A stretch of 45,302 nt of DNA from Fictibacillus sp. FJAT-27399 (GTDB lineage Bacteria; Bacillota; Bacilli; Bacillales; Fictibacillaceae): the NCBI RefSeq assembly GCF_001510655.1, contig NZ_LMVC01000002.1, positions 1,417,991-1,463,292 of the forward strand, written 5' to 3'. This document shows, piece by piece, positions 34,066 to 43,579 of this stretch. The notes below the pieces were generated by a model. That model made no database searches and was not told the DNA's origin. It worked only from the letters and a program-made list of their open reading frames with translations. Numbering within the stretch: position 1 is the stretch's first letter; every line of letters begins with the position of its first letter. Made by a program: the position numbers and the translations under genes.

Positions 34066-34821
34066 CTATTTTAAAAGTTCATGAAGTACCTTGGCGTTCT
34101 CCTTGGCTGCGGTTTCCAGATCGGTTTCAAAATGCTCCTGCTCCACTACAAACCAGGAGACATTCAGATCATTGCCCTTCTTGACAATCGTCGTAAGATC
34201 CAGCTCGCCTGTTCCGAGGATCGTGCTTTGCTTCTCTGTTCCTTTTACCGCCATATCCTTCATGTGGAGCGTGACAAGCCTTTCGCCGAGCCTCTCCATG
34301 AATTCAGCAGGATCATAGCCAGAATAAGCAGCCCAGTAGCAGTCCAGTTCAAAGGAAACGAGTGAAGGGTCTGTTTCAGACAAAAGAATATCGTATCCAG
34401 TCGTCTCTCCATGTTTAGCGAACTCAAAATCATGGTTGTGATACCCGAGCTTCAATCCTTCACTCTTCAAAAGATGTCCGGCATGATTCAAGGTTTCTGA
34501 CACACGTTTATAATCATCGAGGTTCTTCCGGTTTTCTTCGGCCAAATACGCGAGGATCAGCAGGTCATTCCCAATTTCATGGCTGTATTCGATCTGTCGT
34601 TTAAGCTCGTCTTCTTTCAGCTGATCAAGTCCTGTATGGCTGCCGGCGGGTTTCAGTCCAAACTCATTCAATGCCTGCTTCAGCTGTTTGGCCTGGAGAT
34701 CATAGAAACCCGCGAACTGGGCACCTTCATATCCCCATTCTGAAACCTTCCTTAACGTACCGATAAAGTCCTTTTCACATAACTCTCTGATGGTATAAAG
34801 CTGTAATCCTTTTCTTTGCAT
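34066..34821 (-). CDS. Sugar isomerase/epimerase (AP-endonuclease-2 TIM barrel)
   Basis: 251-residue TIM barrel of the xylose-isomerase-like/AP_endonuc_2 group, which bind a divalent metal. Signature segments are GLQLYTIRELCEKD, GYEGAQFAGFYD, GYHNHDFEF (about 136-144, metal-ligand His), FELDCYWAAYSG and LVTLHMKDMAVKG. Relatives isomerise keto-sugars or inososes, and some cleave 3-keto glycosides by elimination. Its place between two Gfo/Idh/MocA genes hints at a shared redox pathway. The ATG follows AAGGAGG. Confidence 0.88.
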   Translation of the reverse strand: MQRKGLQLYTIRELCEKDFIGTLRKVSEWGYEGAQFAGFYDLQAKQLKQALNEFGLKPAGSHTGLDQLKEDELKRQIEYSHEIGNDLLILAYLAEENRKNLDDYKRVSETLNHAGHLLKSEGLKLGYHNHDFEFAKHGETTGYDILLSETDPSLVSFELDCYWAAYSGYDPAEFMERLGERLVTLHMKDMAVKGTEKQSTILGTGELDLTTIVKKGNDLNVSWFVVEQEHFETDLETAAKENAKVLHELLK

Positions 34822-34834
34822 GGCATTAGCCTCC

Positions 34835-35881
34835 TTAATGCAGAAGCGCTTTCGTCTCCTGTGTCTTTACAATCGTTTTTGTCTGGCTGGATTCCAGAGC
34901 AGCAAGTACTACGCTCAAGGATTTCAAGCCTTCTGTGCCATTAACAGGCGGTTCTTCGTTATTTAAAACACTCTTTATAAAAGCATCAATTACATGAGAA
35001 CTGTGCTGGCCGCCTGCGTCGTTCGTCTGAATCTTATCAAGCTCATATTTCACAACTTCCCCGCTCGTGTACTGTGCAATCAGAGAATACTGAGGATCAT
35101 CCTCCATTCTCAAAATTCCCTTTTCACCATAAATGATGGTGGAATTGTCGGCATGGTAGTAAGACCAGCTTGCTGCAAGTGTCCCAATGATTCCGTTTTC
35201 AGATTTCAAAATGCACACGGCATTGTCATCTACATCGGTATCGGCTTTGGCCAGTGTCTCAACAAATGATCCGACTTCTATAATTTCTTCTCCGATCAGG
35301 TAGCGGATCAAGTCCGTTTTATGTACCCCCAGGTCACCCATGGCACCGATGAACGCTTCATTCTTTCTGAAAAACCAGCTGTTCCTTCCGTCAACGCTCC
35401 ATCCTTCAGGGCCGCCATGACCAAAAGCCGTACGGAAACTGTAGATTTTTCCGATCGCACCGGACACAATCAACTCTTTCGCTTTCACATGCGCTGCGGC
35501 AAATCGCTGATTATGGCCAATCATCAGTTTTTTTCCGTTTTTGGCAGCAGCCTCAATCATCTGCTCCCCTTCTTGCCTTGAAGTGGCCATCGGTTTTTCA
35601 CAAAGAACATGTTTGCCGGCATTCAATGCTGCAATGGTAACAGGCGCATGAAGATAATTGGGAAGGCAGACACTAACTGCATCCAGTTCTTCCATTTTTA
35701 ATAGCTCCTGATATTCTGTGAAGGCCTTTGCCCCATATTGATCAGCATATGCCTGCGCTCTTTCTGGCACGAGATCGCAAACGGCCGCGAGCTCCACATT
35801 CGGATTAGCATCATATTCAGGCAGATGTCTGTACTTTGCAATCGTTCCGCACCCGATTACCCCAACTTTAAGTTTTGTCAT
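34835..35881 (-). CDS. Gfo/Idh/MocA-family dehydrogenase (proximal)
   Basis: 348 residues. It begins TKLKVGVIGCGTIAKYRHLPEY (Rossmann fold) and has CEKPMA at about 97-102 and GHNQRF soon after. The start is ATG 35881, preceded by GAGGGAGGAATTC; the longer open frame to 36001 would overlap the GH35-like gene and is not used. It is only distantly similar to the other family member downstream, so the two probably act on different substrates or steps. Confidence 0.92.
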   Translation of the reverse strand: MTKLKVGVIGCGTIAKYRHLPEYDANPNVELAAVCDLVPERAQAYADQYGAKAFTEYQELLKMEELDAVSVCLPNYLHAPVTIAALNAGKHVLCEKPMATSRQEGEQMIEAAAKNGKKLMIGHNQRFAAAHVKAKELIVSGAIGKIYSFRTAFGHGGPEGWSVDGRNSWFFRKNEAFIGAMGDLGVHKTDLIRYLIGEEIIEVGSFVETLAKADTDVDDNAVCILKSENGIIGTLAASWSYYHADNSTIIYGEKGILRMEDDPQYSLIAQYTSGEVVKYELDKIQTNDAGGQHSSHVIDAFIKSVLNNEEPPVNGTEGLKSLSVVLAALESSQTKTIVKTQETKALLH

Positions 35882-35894
35882 TTGAATTCCTCCC

Positions 35895-38357
35895 TCAATT
35901 TTGTGCTGCTGTTTCGATTTCTTTTGCCAGTCCTTCTGAAACCTGTTGAACATGAATGACCAGGTGATCATCAACCTTGGCATGTTTCCTTGATGTAACA
36001 ATGGTCAGTCCGTCTTTCTGTTCAACCTGTATATCAGCCGACGGTACAACCTTTGTGTTTCCTTCAAAAACGATCATGTCCTCTTTTTGTGTCAGCCTGA
36101 AGGCCATTTTATCAGGGTTTACTTCTGTGATCTCGGCGGTAGAAAAAGCGATTTCAACACCATTTTTCAATCTCATATTCACTGGAAGCATGAGCCCATC
36201 CTTGCTTTGCAGCAGAAGCTTCTTACCACCAAACAAAGGCTTTTCATCAAGATAAAGGTGCAGCTCTTTATCAAGGCCGTCGAGATTCAGGAGATGGCAG
36301 AACTGTTCTCCATCCTCATTTGCTGTTGATGTTAGAAAAATACCGTGGTCTTTGAAATCATGCTTCAGACGAGCTTTAGCCCCCAGCCTCTCGAGTGCTT
36401 CTGTAAACAATGGAATATCACAGCTGTAAGCCGCGCCTATAATAATTGCCTTTCCATGGCCATACGCGGCTTCAAATCCGCATACTTCATCGGTGCCATA
36501 AACCTTCAAGATCGGTTCAGCCTTTCCGATATCAAAAGTCTGGGCGGTATGGCTCCTCACTTCCGGCCGCGGCGCTGCCCATCCAGCTGCAGTAAGGGAT
36601 AAATAATAATGGGCTGATTCCTTTCTCGTTCCCGCCGGAATTACACCAAGTGCACCAGCTAACACTGTACATGGCTGACCCACCATGTCATAGACAGGGA
36701 CTTCTCCGTAGAGGAGCAAGCCTCCTCCATCCCGAACATAATCGGAAAGTTTCTCCTGAATTTCAGGATCCATATATCTTGCTGAGGGGAGAGCTAAAAC
36801 TGGTGTTTTCTTCGGGTCCAGCGGTTTGTTTTGAATATCTGCTGCTCCGAAACGATAACCGGCAAGCAGCATCGCCCGGCCCATGATCTCCCATCCACCG
36901 CCGGCACGATGACTCTCAATGTTACGGAGGATCTCTTGCATTTTGCTGCTTTTAGGATAATGGGACTCTGTCATGTAATAGTCAGGGATAAACCCAAAGG
37001 CCACAGGGTCATGTTCTTCTTTCATGACAGCCAGTTTATCAGAAATAGCCATCATGGTTTTCGTAACTCTTGCCATACGAGGATAGGTGTAATTCAATTC
37101 TCCCTCAGGGCTTACAGGAGCTGCGAATCCATGCCGTTCACCGGTAAAAGCAATCCTGTCATTTCCATCGTTCAATCCCTGATCCATCCTGTAATTGCGG
37201 CCTCCGGCAAACAAATAAAAGTTAATCAGGCGGTTTCCTTGTGCCATACACATTCTGATTTTAAAATCGACGGCTGATGGATCATAGCGGTCACTGTAGG
37301 TCGTTCCAAAATTCCCGTCACCGCAGTTAAATTCCACAGAGGTAAGCGGCTGGTCCTCCAGGTGAACGGCATCCATGAAGCCGTTTATTAAATAAAGGTC
37401 CTGAAAGGTCGTCATATTCAAGTCGCCAAAATAAATATCCGATCCGGACAAATATCCTGGATTTTGTGTATACGATTCATAAAGCTGGCTGATTCCGATC
37501 GGATACGTGAGTGCTCTTCCCCCGCCTGTACCATGGATATTGATCACAAACGGAATGTCCTTCACCCCGAACTCCTCAGCATAGGCCCGAAGCTTGGCGA
37601 CATATCTGCTAAACCGGTGCCTCATATAACGGCCCAAATCCCTCATTAGCTCAGAAGCATACTCTTCTTTAGGGGAGCGGATCTGTTCGTTTCTGGCATC
37701 TTGCGCTTCAAATAAAAACGGATAACGCTGCTTCAGCTTCTGTTTTTCAACCTTTAGCTGAAGCCATCCTGAAAAGTCCTCAAGCAGCTGATCTGTCAGG
37801 TCAGGCGAGTTGCTTACCCATGAAAGCATGCCAATTTCATTATCAAGCTGAACAGCGATTACATTTCCACCGTGCTGATGCAGTCTGGGCTCGATTACAC
37901 CCATAATGTGCTGGAACCATCCGCGGGTTTCCTTTAGAAAAGCTGGGGCGAGATAATCAATGGTTCGTGTTGATACTGCTCCTCCATCCCATGTAACCGG
38001 GATGATTTCCGGGTGCTTTTCGTATACCCAATAGGGAATTCCTTCGTTTTTCATTTCTGCCATGATGAACGGGCCGGGTCTCGCAAAGAAATAGAGGCCA
38101 TTTTCATGGCAAAGATCAATGAAACCTCCGATATCCAGTTCAGGACGGGACTGGCCAGTCAGGTCCACTTCTCCTTCCACTGCTTCATGGCAAAGCCATG
38201 GAATATAGGATGCGACAGCATTGCAGCCTGCTTCTATTAATTTGGTGATGCGGTCTTGCCAGTCGCTTCGGTCAAGTCTATAGTAATGAATCTCACCGCA
38301 CATGAGGATTTCGGGTTTTCCGTCAATGATGATTTGTTTATTCTTGATTTCAATCAT
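35895..38357 (-). CDS. GH35-like glycoside hydrolase, intracellular
   Basis: 820 residues. The N-terminal barrel has GH35 landmarks: IIDGKPEILMCGEIHYYRLDRSDW, YIPWLCHEAVEGEVDLTG, and FARPGPFIMAEMKNEGIPYW. Likely catalytic acids are Glu174 (VQLDNEIGML, acid/base) and Glu342 (TSVEFNCGDGN, nucleophile). Beta domains follow from about residue 480. There is no signal peptide, so it acts inside the cell. GH35 is best known for beta-galactosidases, but beta-1,2-glucosyl-active members exist. The ATG follows TTGGAGGAGTCCT. It is the first gene of its operon, with two LacI operators and a cre-like site upstream. Confidence 0.85.
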   Translation of the reverse strand: MIEIKNKQIIIDGKPEILMCGEIHYYRLDRSDWQDRITKLIEAGCNAVASYIPWLCHEAVEGEVDLTGQSRPELDIGGFIDLCHENGLYFFARPGPFIMAEMKNEGIPYWVYEKHPEIIPVTWDGGAVSTRTIDYLAPAFLKETRGWFQHIMGVIEPRLHQHGGNVIAVQLDNEIGMLSWVSNSPDLTDQLLEDFSGWLQLKVEKQKLKQRYPFLFEAQDARNEQIRSPKEEYASELMRDLGRYMRHRFSRYVAKLRAYAEEFGVKDIPFVINIHGTGGGRALTYPIGISQLYESYTQNPGYLSGSDIYFGDLNMTTFQDLYLINGFMDAVHLEDQPLTSVEFNCGDGNFGTTYSDRYDPSAVDFKIRMCMAQGNRLINFYLFAGGRNYRMDQGLNDGNDRIAFTGERHGFAAPVSPEGELNYTYPRMARVTKTMMAISDKLAVMKEEHDPVAFGFIPDYYMTESHYPKSSKMQEILRNIESHRAGGGWEIMGRAMLLAGYRFGAADIQNKPLDPKKTPVLALPSARYMDPEIQEKLSDYVRDGGGLLLYGEVPVYDMVGQPCTVLAGALGVIPAGTRKESAHYYLSLTAAGWAAPRPEVRSHTAQTFDIGKAEPILKVYGTDEVCGFEAAYGHGKAIIIGAAYSCDIPLFTEALERLGAKARLKHDFKDHGIFLTSTANEDGEQFCHLLNLDGLDKELHLYLDEKPLFGGKKLLLQSKDGLMLPVNMRLKNGVEIAFSTAEITEVNPDKMAFRLTQKEDMIVFEGNTKVVPSADIQVEQKDGLTIVTSRKHAKVDDHLVIHVQQVSEGLAKEIETAAQN

Positions 38358-38399
38358 AGGACTCCTCCAAGGCTAAATTTGGAATGAAACGCTTTTGGT

Positions 38400-38409
38400 G
38401 AAACGTTTC
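38400..38409. promoter_or_regulatory. LacI operator, GH35 operon (proximal)
   Basis: GAAACGTTTC, 43 bases upstream of the GH35 start codon, just downstream of the likely promoter. A related half-site, GAAACGC, lies 14 bases closer to the gene. Confidence 0.75.
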
Positions 38410-38451
38410 GAAACACGTTAAAAAAAATTTTTATTAAATACTCGAACCCCT

Positions 38452-38465
38452 TGCAATCGCTTTCA
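38452..38465 (-). promoter_or_regulatory. CcpA cre-like site at the GH35 operon promoter
   Basis: On the minus strand TGAAAGCGATTGCA fits the cre consensus TGWAARCGYTWNCW with one mismatch (A for Y). It overlaps a possible -35 (TTGCAA, followed 17 bases later by TAAAAA), so catabolite repression is likely. Confidence 0.6.
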
Positions 38466-38519
38466 ACTAATGGTTTGCCTAGTCGTTTTACAGAAAAATC
38501 CAGAGGGCTGCTAAGAATT

Positions 38520-38529
38520 GAAACGTTTC
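38520..38529. promoter_or_regulatory. LacI operator, GH35 operon (distal)
   Basis: A second GAAACGTTTC, 120 bases from the proximal site. The cre-like site lies between them, an arrangement suited to looping repression. Confidence 0.7.
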
Positions 38530-38639
38530 GAAATAATCTTAATAAAATTTCCTTGATCTTACAAGTTCTTTTTTAAATATTCTCAAAAATATAACAAATT
38601 GCCTATTTTTTATGGCTGTTTTCGTAACCTTTATTGCTC

Positions 38640-38875
38640 TTAGGAGTGGTTGAACTGGTTGAACTCCGTTTCATGATGGTCGCTTTCCGCGGGGCGTGCG
38701 ATAAGCCTCTTCGGCGCAGGCGCCTCCCGAGTCTTACCTATCACGCTCGTCCCGCAGGACAAGGAAGGCTTCGGCAGCGTTATATCGCACGAAGAAAATG
38801 TGAAGTTCATTTTCCAGGAGTTTCGCACCTTGCACTGCAATCAACCTGACAATCTTTTAGAAAAGAGGCTTTTTT
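38640..38875 (+). repeat. Diverged relative of the intergenic repeat
   Basis: Shares CGCTTTCCGCGGGGCGTGCG, then AAGCCTC, GAGTCTTACC, TATCACGCT, CGTCCCGCAGGA and TTTCGCACCTT with the full copies, but lacks the GGGGCTGTCC ends. It carries about 60 extra bases in the middle (around 38760-38815). It fills most of the 577-base gap between the GH35 promoter and the next gene. Confidence 0.7.
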
Positions 38876-38894
38876 ATTAAGCTGGATTTATTTT

Positions 38895-38930
38895 AAAAAA
38901 ACCGCCTGCCCACTGGGCAGACGGTTTTTT
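38895..38930 (-). terminator. Intrinsic terminator of the 125-residue protein gene
   Basis: AAACCG-CTGCC pairs with GGCAG-CGGTTT around CACT, with A and T runs on both sides. It lies just past the stop codon on the minus strand. Confidence 0.8.
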
Positions 38931-38934
38931 CACG

Positions 38935-39312
38935 CTAGTTATGATAATGTTTGATTTCTAACGAAACGGTCAGGCGGTCTTTTGCTTTATCATCATAGGA
39001 ACGGTAATGGGAGATAACCTGATTTTTTCCTGTCACTCGACATTCCAGCACCTTTTGATCAAGCCCCTCTTTTGTCTCAAGAAGGAGGTCAACATCCCCC
39101 AGATGCAATGAGTACGTGCAATAAGTAAAACCGAGAAATTCACTCTTCTTTTTATGTGTTTCAGGATGAAGCATGATAAAAGTCGCCAAATCCGTAACCA
39201 TCATTGCTGGCTGGTTCTTGATCTTTCCAAGCACCTCCCTGAATCCGTCAGAAGCTTGTCCCATTTTTTGCTCTGTCCAGTTCAATGCCGTCTGCAGCCA
39301 ATTCGTAGCCAT
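38935..39312 (-). CDS. Hypothetical protein, 125 residues
   Basis: A soluble protein with no signal peptide. An N-terminal helix (WLQTALNWTEQKMGQASDGFREVLGKI) is followed by alternating strands (FLGFTYCTYSLHLGDVDLLLE, RLTVSLEIKHYHN). I do not recognise the family. The ATG follows AGGGAGGGAATGAA. It has its own terminator and no clear partner. Confidence 0.65.
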   Translation of the reverse strand: MATNWLQTALNWTEQKMGQASDGFREVLGKIKNQPAMMVTDLATFIMLHPETHKKKSEFLGFTYCTYSLHLGDVDLLLETKEGLDQKVLECRVTGKNQVISHYRSYDDKAKDRLTVSLEIKHYHN

Positions 39313-39376
39313 TTCATTCCCTCCCTGATTTTTCCTTTTTCACTATCATTGCCAAAGAAAGACGTGTTCTATTCTT

Positions 39377-41421
<2,045 letters not shown>

Positions 41422-41433
41422 TTACACACAGCA

Positions 41434-41469
41434 TAAAAAAAAATCGGGTTCTAGTAAGAAGAACCCGAT
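41434..41469 (-). terminator. Riboswitch expression-platform terminator before thiC
   Basis: TCGGGTTCT (41444-41452) pairs with AGAACCCGA (41460-41468). The minus-strand T-run is A 41435-41443. It lies between aptamer and thiC start, as expected for TPP-induced termination. Confidence 0.85.
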
Positions 41470-41514
41470 AGGATAGACAAAGAAAAATATACGATATGTA
41501 TATATGACTTCGAC

Positions 41515-41612
41515 TCCTACTTCCCTACGCTGGTATAACCCAGATCAGGTTCAAAGGGTCAAAGAGCTTATTCTCTCTTCTCTCAGCCCGGCTGACGGGC
41601 TCCCCTAGCAGA
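41515..41612 (-). promoter_or_regulatory. TPP (THI-box) riboswitch aptamer
   Basis: On the minus strand the conserved blocks appear in order: AGGGGAGC, GGGCTGAGAG, a variable P3 arm, GACCCTTTGAACCTGATCT, GGGTTATACCAGCGTAGGGAAG. It precedes thiC and the terminator at 41434-41469, so thiamin pyrophosphate should repress thiC. The remaining bases to 41823 hold the promoters of thiC and the GT2 gene, which I could not place with confidence. Confidence 0.95.
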
Positions 41613-41823
41613 AAACGTATTCTGTTTCCAACGTAAGCATAGCTTCTCTGCTCTTCATGCACAATCCGTCTTTTGGCACAGGTATATATTCACCGAAGTC
41701 GTTTAGCCGCCAAAATATGTATGGGCTTTCAATTGACAGAAAAGTTCAACTTGTTGGTTTGCCATTGAAAAGGTATTTTGGTCATGATTTACTTTAACGA
41801 AGCATAAAAGGAGGTCAATCACA

Positions 41824-43179
41824 GTGGAATATGCAGTACTTTTTTTCTTCTGTCTTTCTATCGCTTTTCCAATCATTCATTCCTTTAACTGCCTTCCCTT
41901 ATTTAAAAAAAGGAAAAAACGGTATCGGCCAAAACCGATTTTTGAAAAAAGTGTCAGTGTACTCATTCCTTGCTACAATGAGGAGAAAATTATTGCAACA
42001 TCCGTTGAAAACATGAAAACCTTAACCTACTCTTCGTTAGAAATCATTTATATTAATGACGGTTCAACTGATGCTACACTTGGAAAACTTAATGAGCTAT
42101 TAAAACTAAAAGAAAGCTCAAAACTCCCGCTCAACCACCTAAAACATAAGAAAGTGATCGAATTTTACAAGTCCGAGCTTTATCCGAATATTTATGTGCT
42201 TGATAAAACGAACGGCGGAAAGGCCGATGCGCTCAATGCAGGCATTGAGTATTCTAGTAATGAACTTGTTGTAACACTTGATGCAGACACAATAATGACA
42301 GACCATTCCCTGCCGGCCATCAATGAAACTTTCGAAGAGCAAAATGTGGTCGCTGCCGGCGGCATGGTGCATGTACTTCAGACAAAAACGAAGAATCCAT
42401 TCTCAGGGCTGACATTACGTGGGACGAACCTGCTGATTCGAGCACAGGCGCTTGATTTCCTCCGGGCCTTTTACATTACGAAGGTCTCCCATGCAAGGTT
42501 TGGAGCGCTCTCAATCATTTCAGGTGCATTTGGTATTTTCAGAAAGCAGGTCCTGCTTAGTGTCGGTGGCTATCGTACGACGATTGGAGAAGACATCGAT
42601 ATCACTCTAAAGATTCAGCGCCACATTTCTGGTGATAAGAACAAAAAGGTTACTTTCATACCTGATGCCGTATGCTATACCGAACTTCCTGAAAACCTAT
42701 GGGATCTGTTCAAACAGCGGGTCCGCTGGCAAAAAGCATTCATTGACTGTGTCATTCATTTCAGATCATTCCTTGGAAAAAATCTATTTACGAGTTCTGT
42801 TTCCTTTTTCTATATTTTTGAAGCTTTTATTTCCGGTACACTCGCGGTTTATTTTATGACCAGTATCTTTGTCGTTGACGGATTCGCCCTGCACTCGTCC
42901 GTTCTTGAATATGTACTCATCTATGTTTTGTACATCTTTATTTTCGGCCTTGTATACGATATGGTGGCCATCGGAATGGGAGAATATCATGGCTACGCTT
43001 TTCAGGAAAAAGACACATACCCCCTTTTAGCAACTATTCTTTTTGATATCTTTATTTTCAGGATAGTGACAATGGTATGTGTTGCTTATGGAAGCATCGC
43101 CTATTTCTTCAATCGGGACTGGAATAAAGTATCTAGAACAGGCCGTGAATACCAGGCAGACTCCCGCCCTGCCGCATAA
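41824..43179 (+). CDS. Membrane GT2 glycosyltransferase (processive, PgaC/NodC-like)
   Basis: 451 residues. One N-terminal helix (1-20) is followed by the GT-A domain with DGSTD at 79-83, DAD at 153-155, GED at 255-257 and QRVRW at 298-302. This D,D,D,Q(Q/R)xRW set marks processive beta-glycosyltransferases such as poly-N-acetylglucosamine or hyaluronan-type synthases. Several C-terminal helices (about 310-440) would form the export channel. The start is GTG 41824 with AAAGGAGGTC upstream. It is alone, with no deacetylase or partner genes nearby, so the product polymer is unknown. Confidence 0.88.
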   Translation: MEYAVLFFFCLSIAFPIIHSFNCLPLFKKRKKRYRPKPIFEKSVSVLIPCYNEEKIIATSVENMKTLTYSSLEIIYINDGSTDATLGKLNELLKLKESSKLPLNHLKHKKVIEFYKSELYPNIYVLDKTNGGKADALNAGIEYSSNELVVTLDADTIMTDHSLPAINETFEEQNVVAAGGMVHVLQTKTKNPFSGLTLRGTNLLIRAQALDFLRAFYITKVSHARFGALSIISGAFGIFRKQVLLSVGGYRTTIGEDIDITLKIQRHISGDKNKKVTFIPDAVCYTELPENLWDLFKQRVRWQKAFIDCVIHFRSFLGKNLFTSSVSFFYIFEAFISGTLAVYFMTSIFVVDGFALHSSVLEYVLIYVLYIFIFGLVYDMVAIGMGEYHGYAFQEKDTYPLLATILFDIFIFRIVTMVCVAYGSIAYFFNRDWNKVSRTGREYQADSRPAA

Positions 43180-43325
43180 ACACGCTTTATCCCAAATGTT
43201 TTCTTGAAAGATTTGTGAACGAGGCAAAAAAATTAGCACATATTAGTTTATTTTGACTGATAAAGAGGAATAAAGTATCAGGAAGAATTTTTCCATATTC
43301 TAAACGTGCAGGGCAGGGTTAACTT

Positions 43326-43466
43326 ATGCTAAAAAAAACAGAGGTAATGCTGTTCATGAAGGAAATCGCCATGCTTACGGATGAATATTTACGTTGCAGA
43401 GATCGGTTTCTGAAGGAACAGATAAAAAATGATATCGATTTTCTGCATTCAGTGATTCATTCATAA
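43326..43466 (+). CDS. Possible small protein, 46 residues
   Basis: An ORF too short for most callers, starting MLKKTEVMLFMKEIAM and mostly helical by composition (EYLRCRDRFLKEQIKNDIDFL). A weak GCAGGG site lies eight bases upstream. It lies in the 400-base gap between the GT2 and hydroxylase genes, which otherwise holds only a terminator. Codon use looks gene-like, but there is no family match. Confidence 0.4.
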   Translation: MLKKTEVMLFMKEIAMLTDEYLRCRDRFLKEQIKNDIDFLHSVIHS

Positions 43467-43540
43467 TTTCATTTGTTCATGATGAACACTGTTTTGTTCT
43501 TTACTTTTCACTTGTGTCTGTGTTTGAAATTCCACCCATA

Positions 43541-43578
43541 AAAAAACCCAGAGAGCCGTTTTTTGCTCTCTGGGTTTT
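43541..43578. terminator. Bidirectional terminator before the hydroxylase/DinB gene end
   Basis: AACCCAGAGAGC (43545-43556) pairs with GCTCTCTGGGTT (43565-43576), flanked by an A-run and a T-run. Confidence 0.85.
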
Positions 43579-43579
43579 C

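Noticed and set aside
35882-36001. Upstream extension of the proximal dehydrogenase into the GH35-like gene
   Set aside because: ATG 35881 has a strong ribosome site and gives the normal family N-terminus; the extension is the GH35 3' end in another frame.
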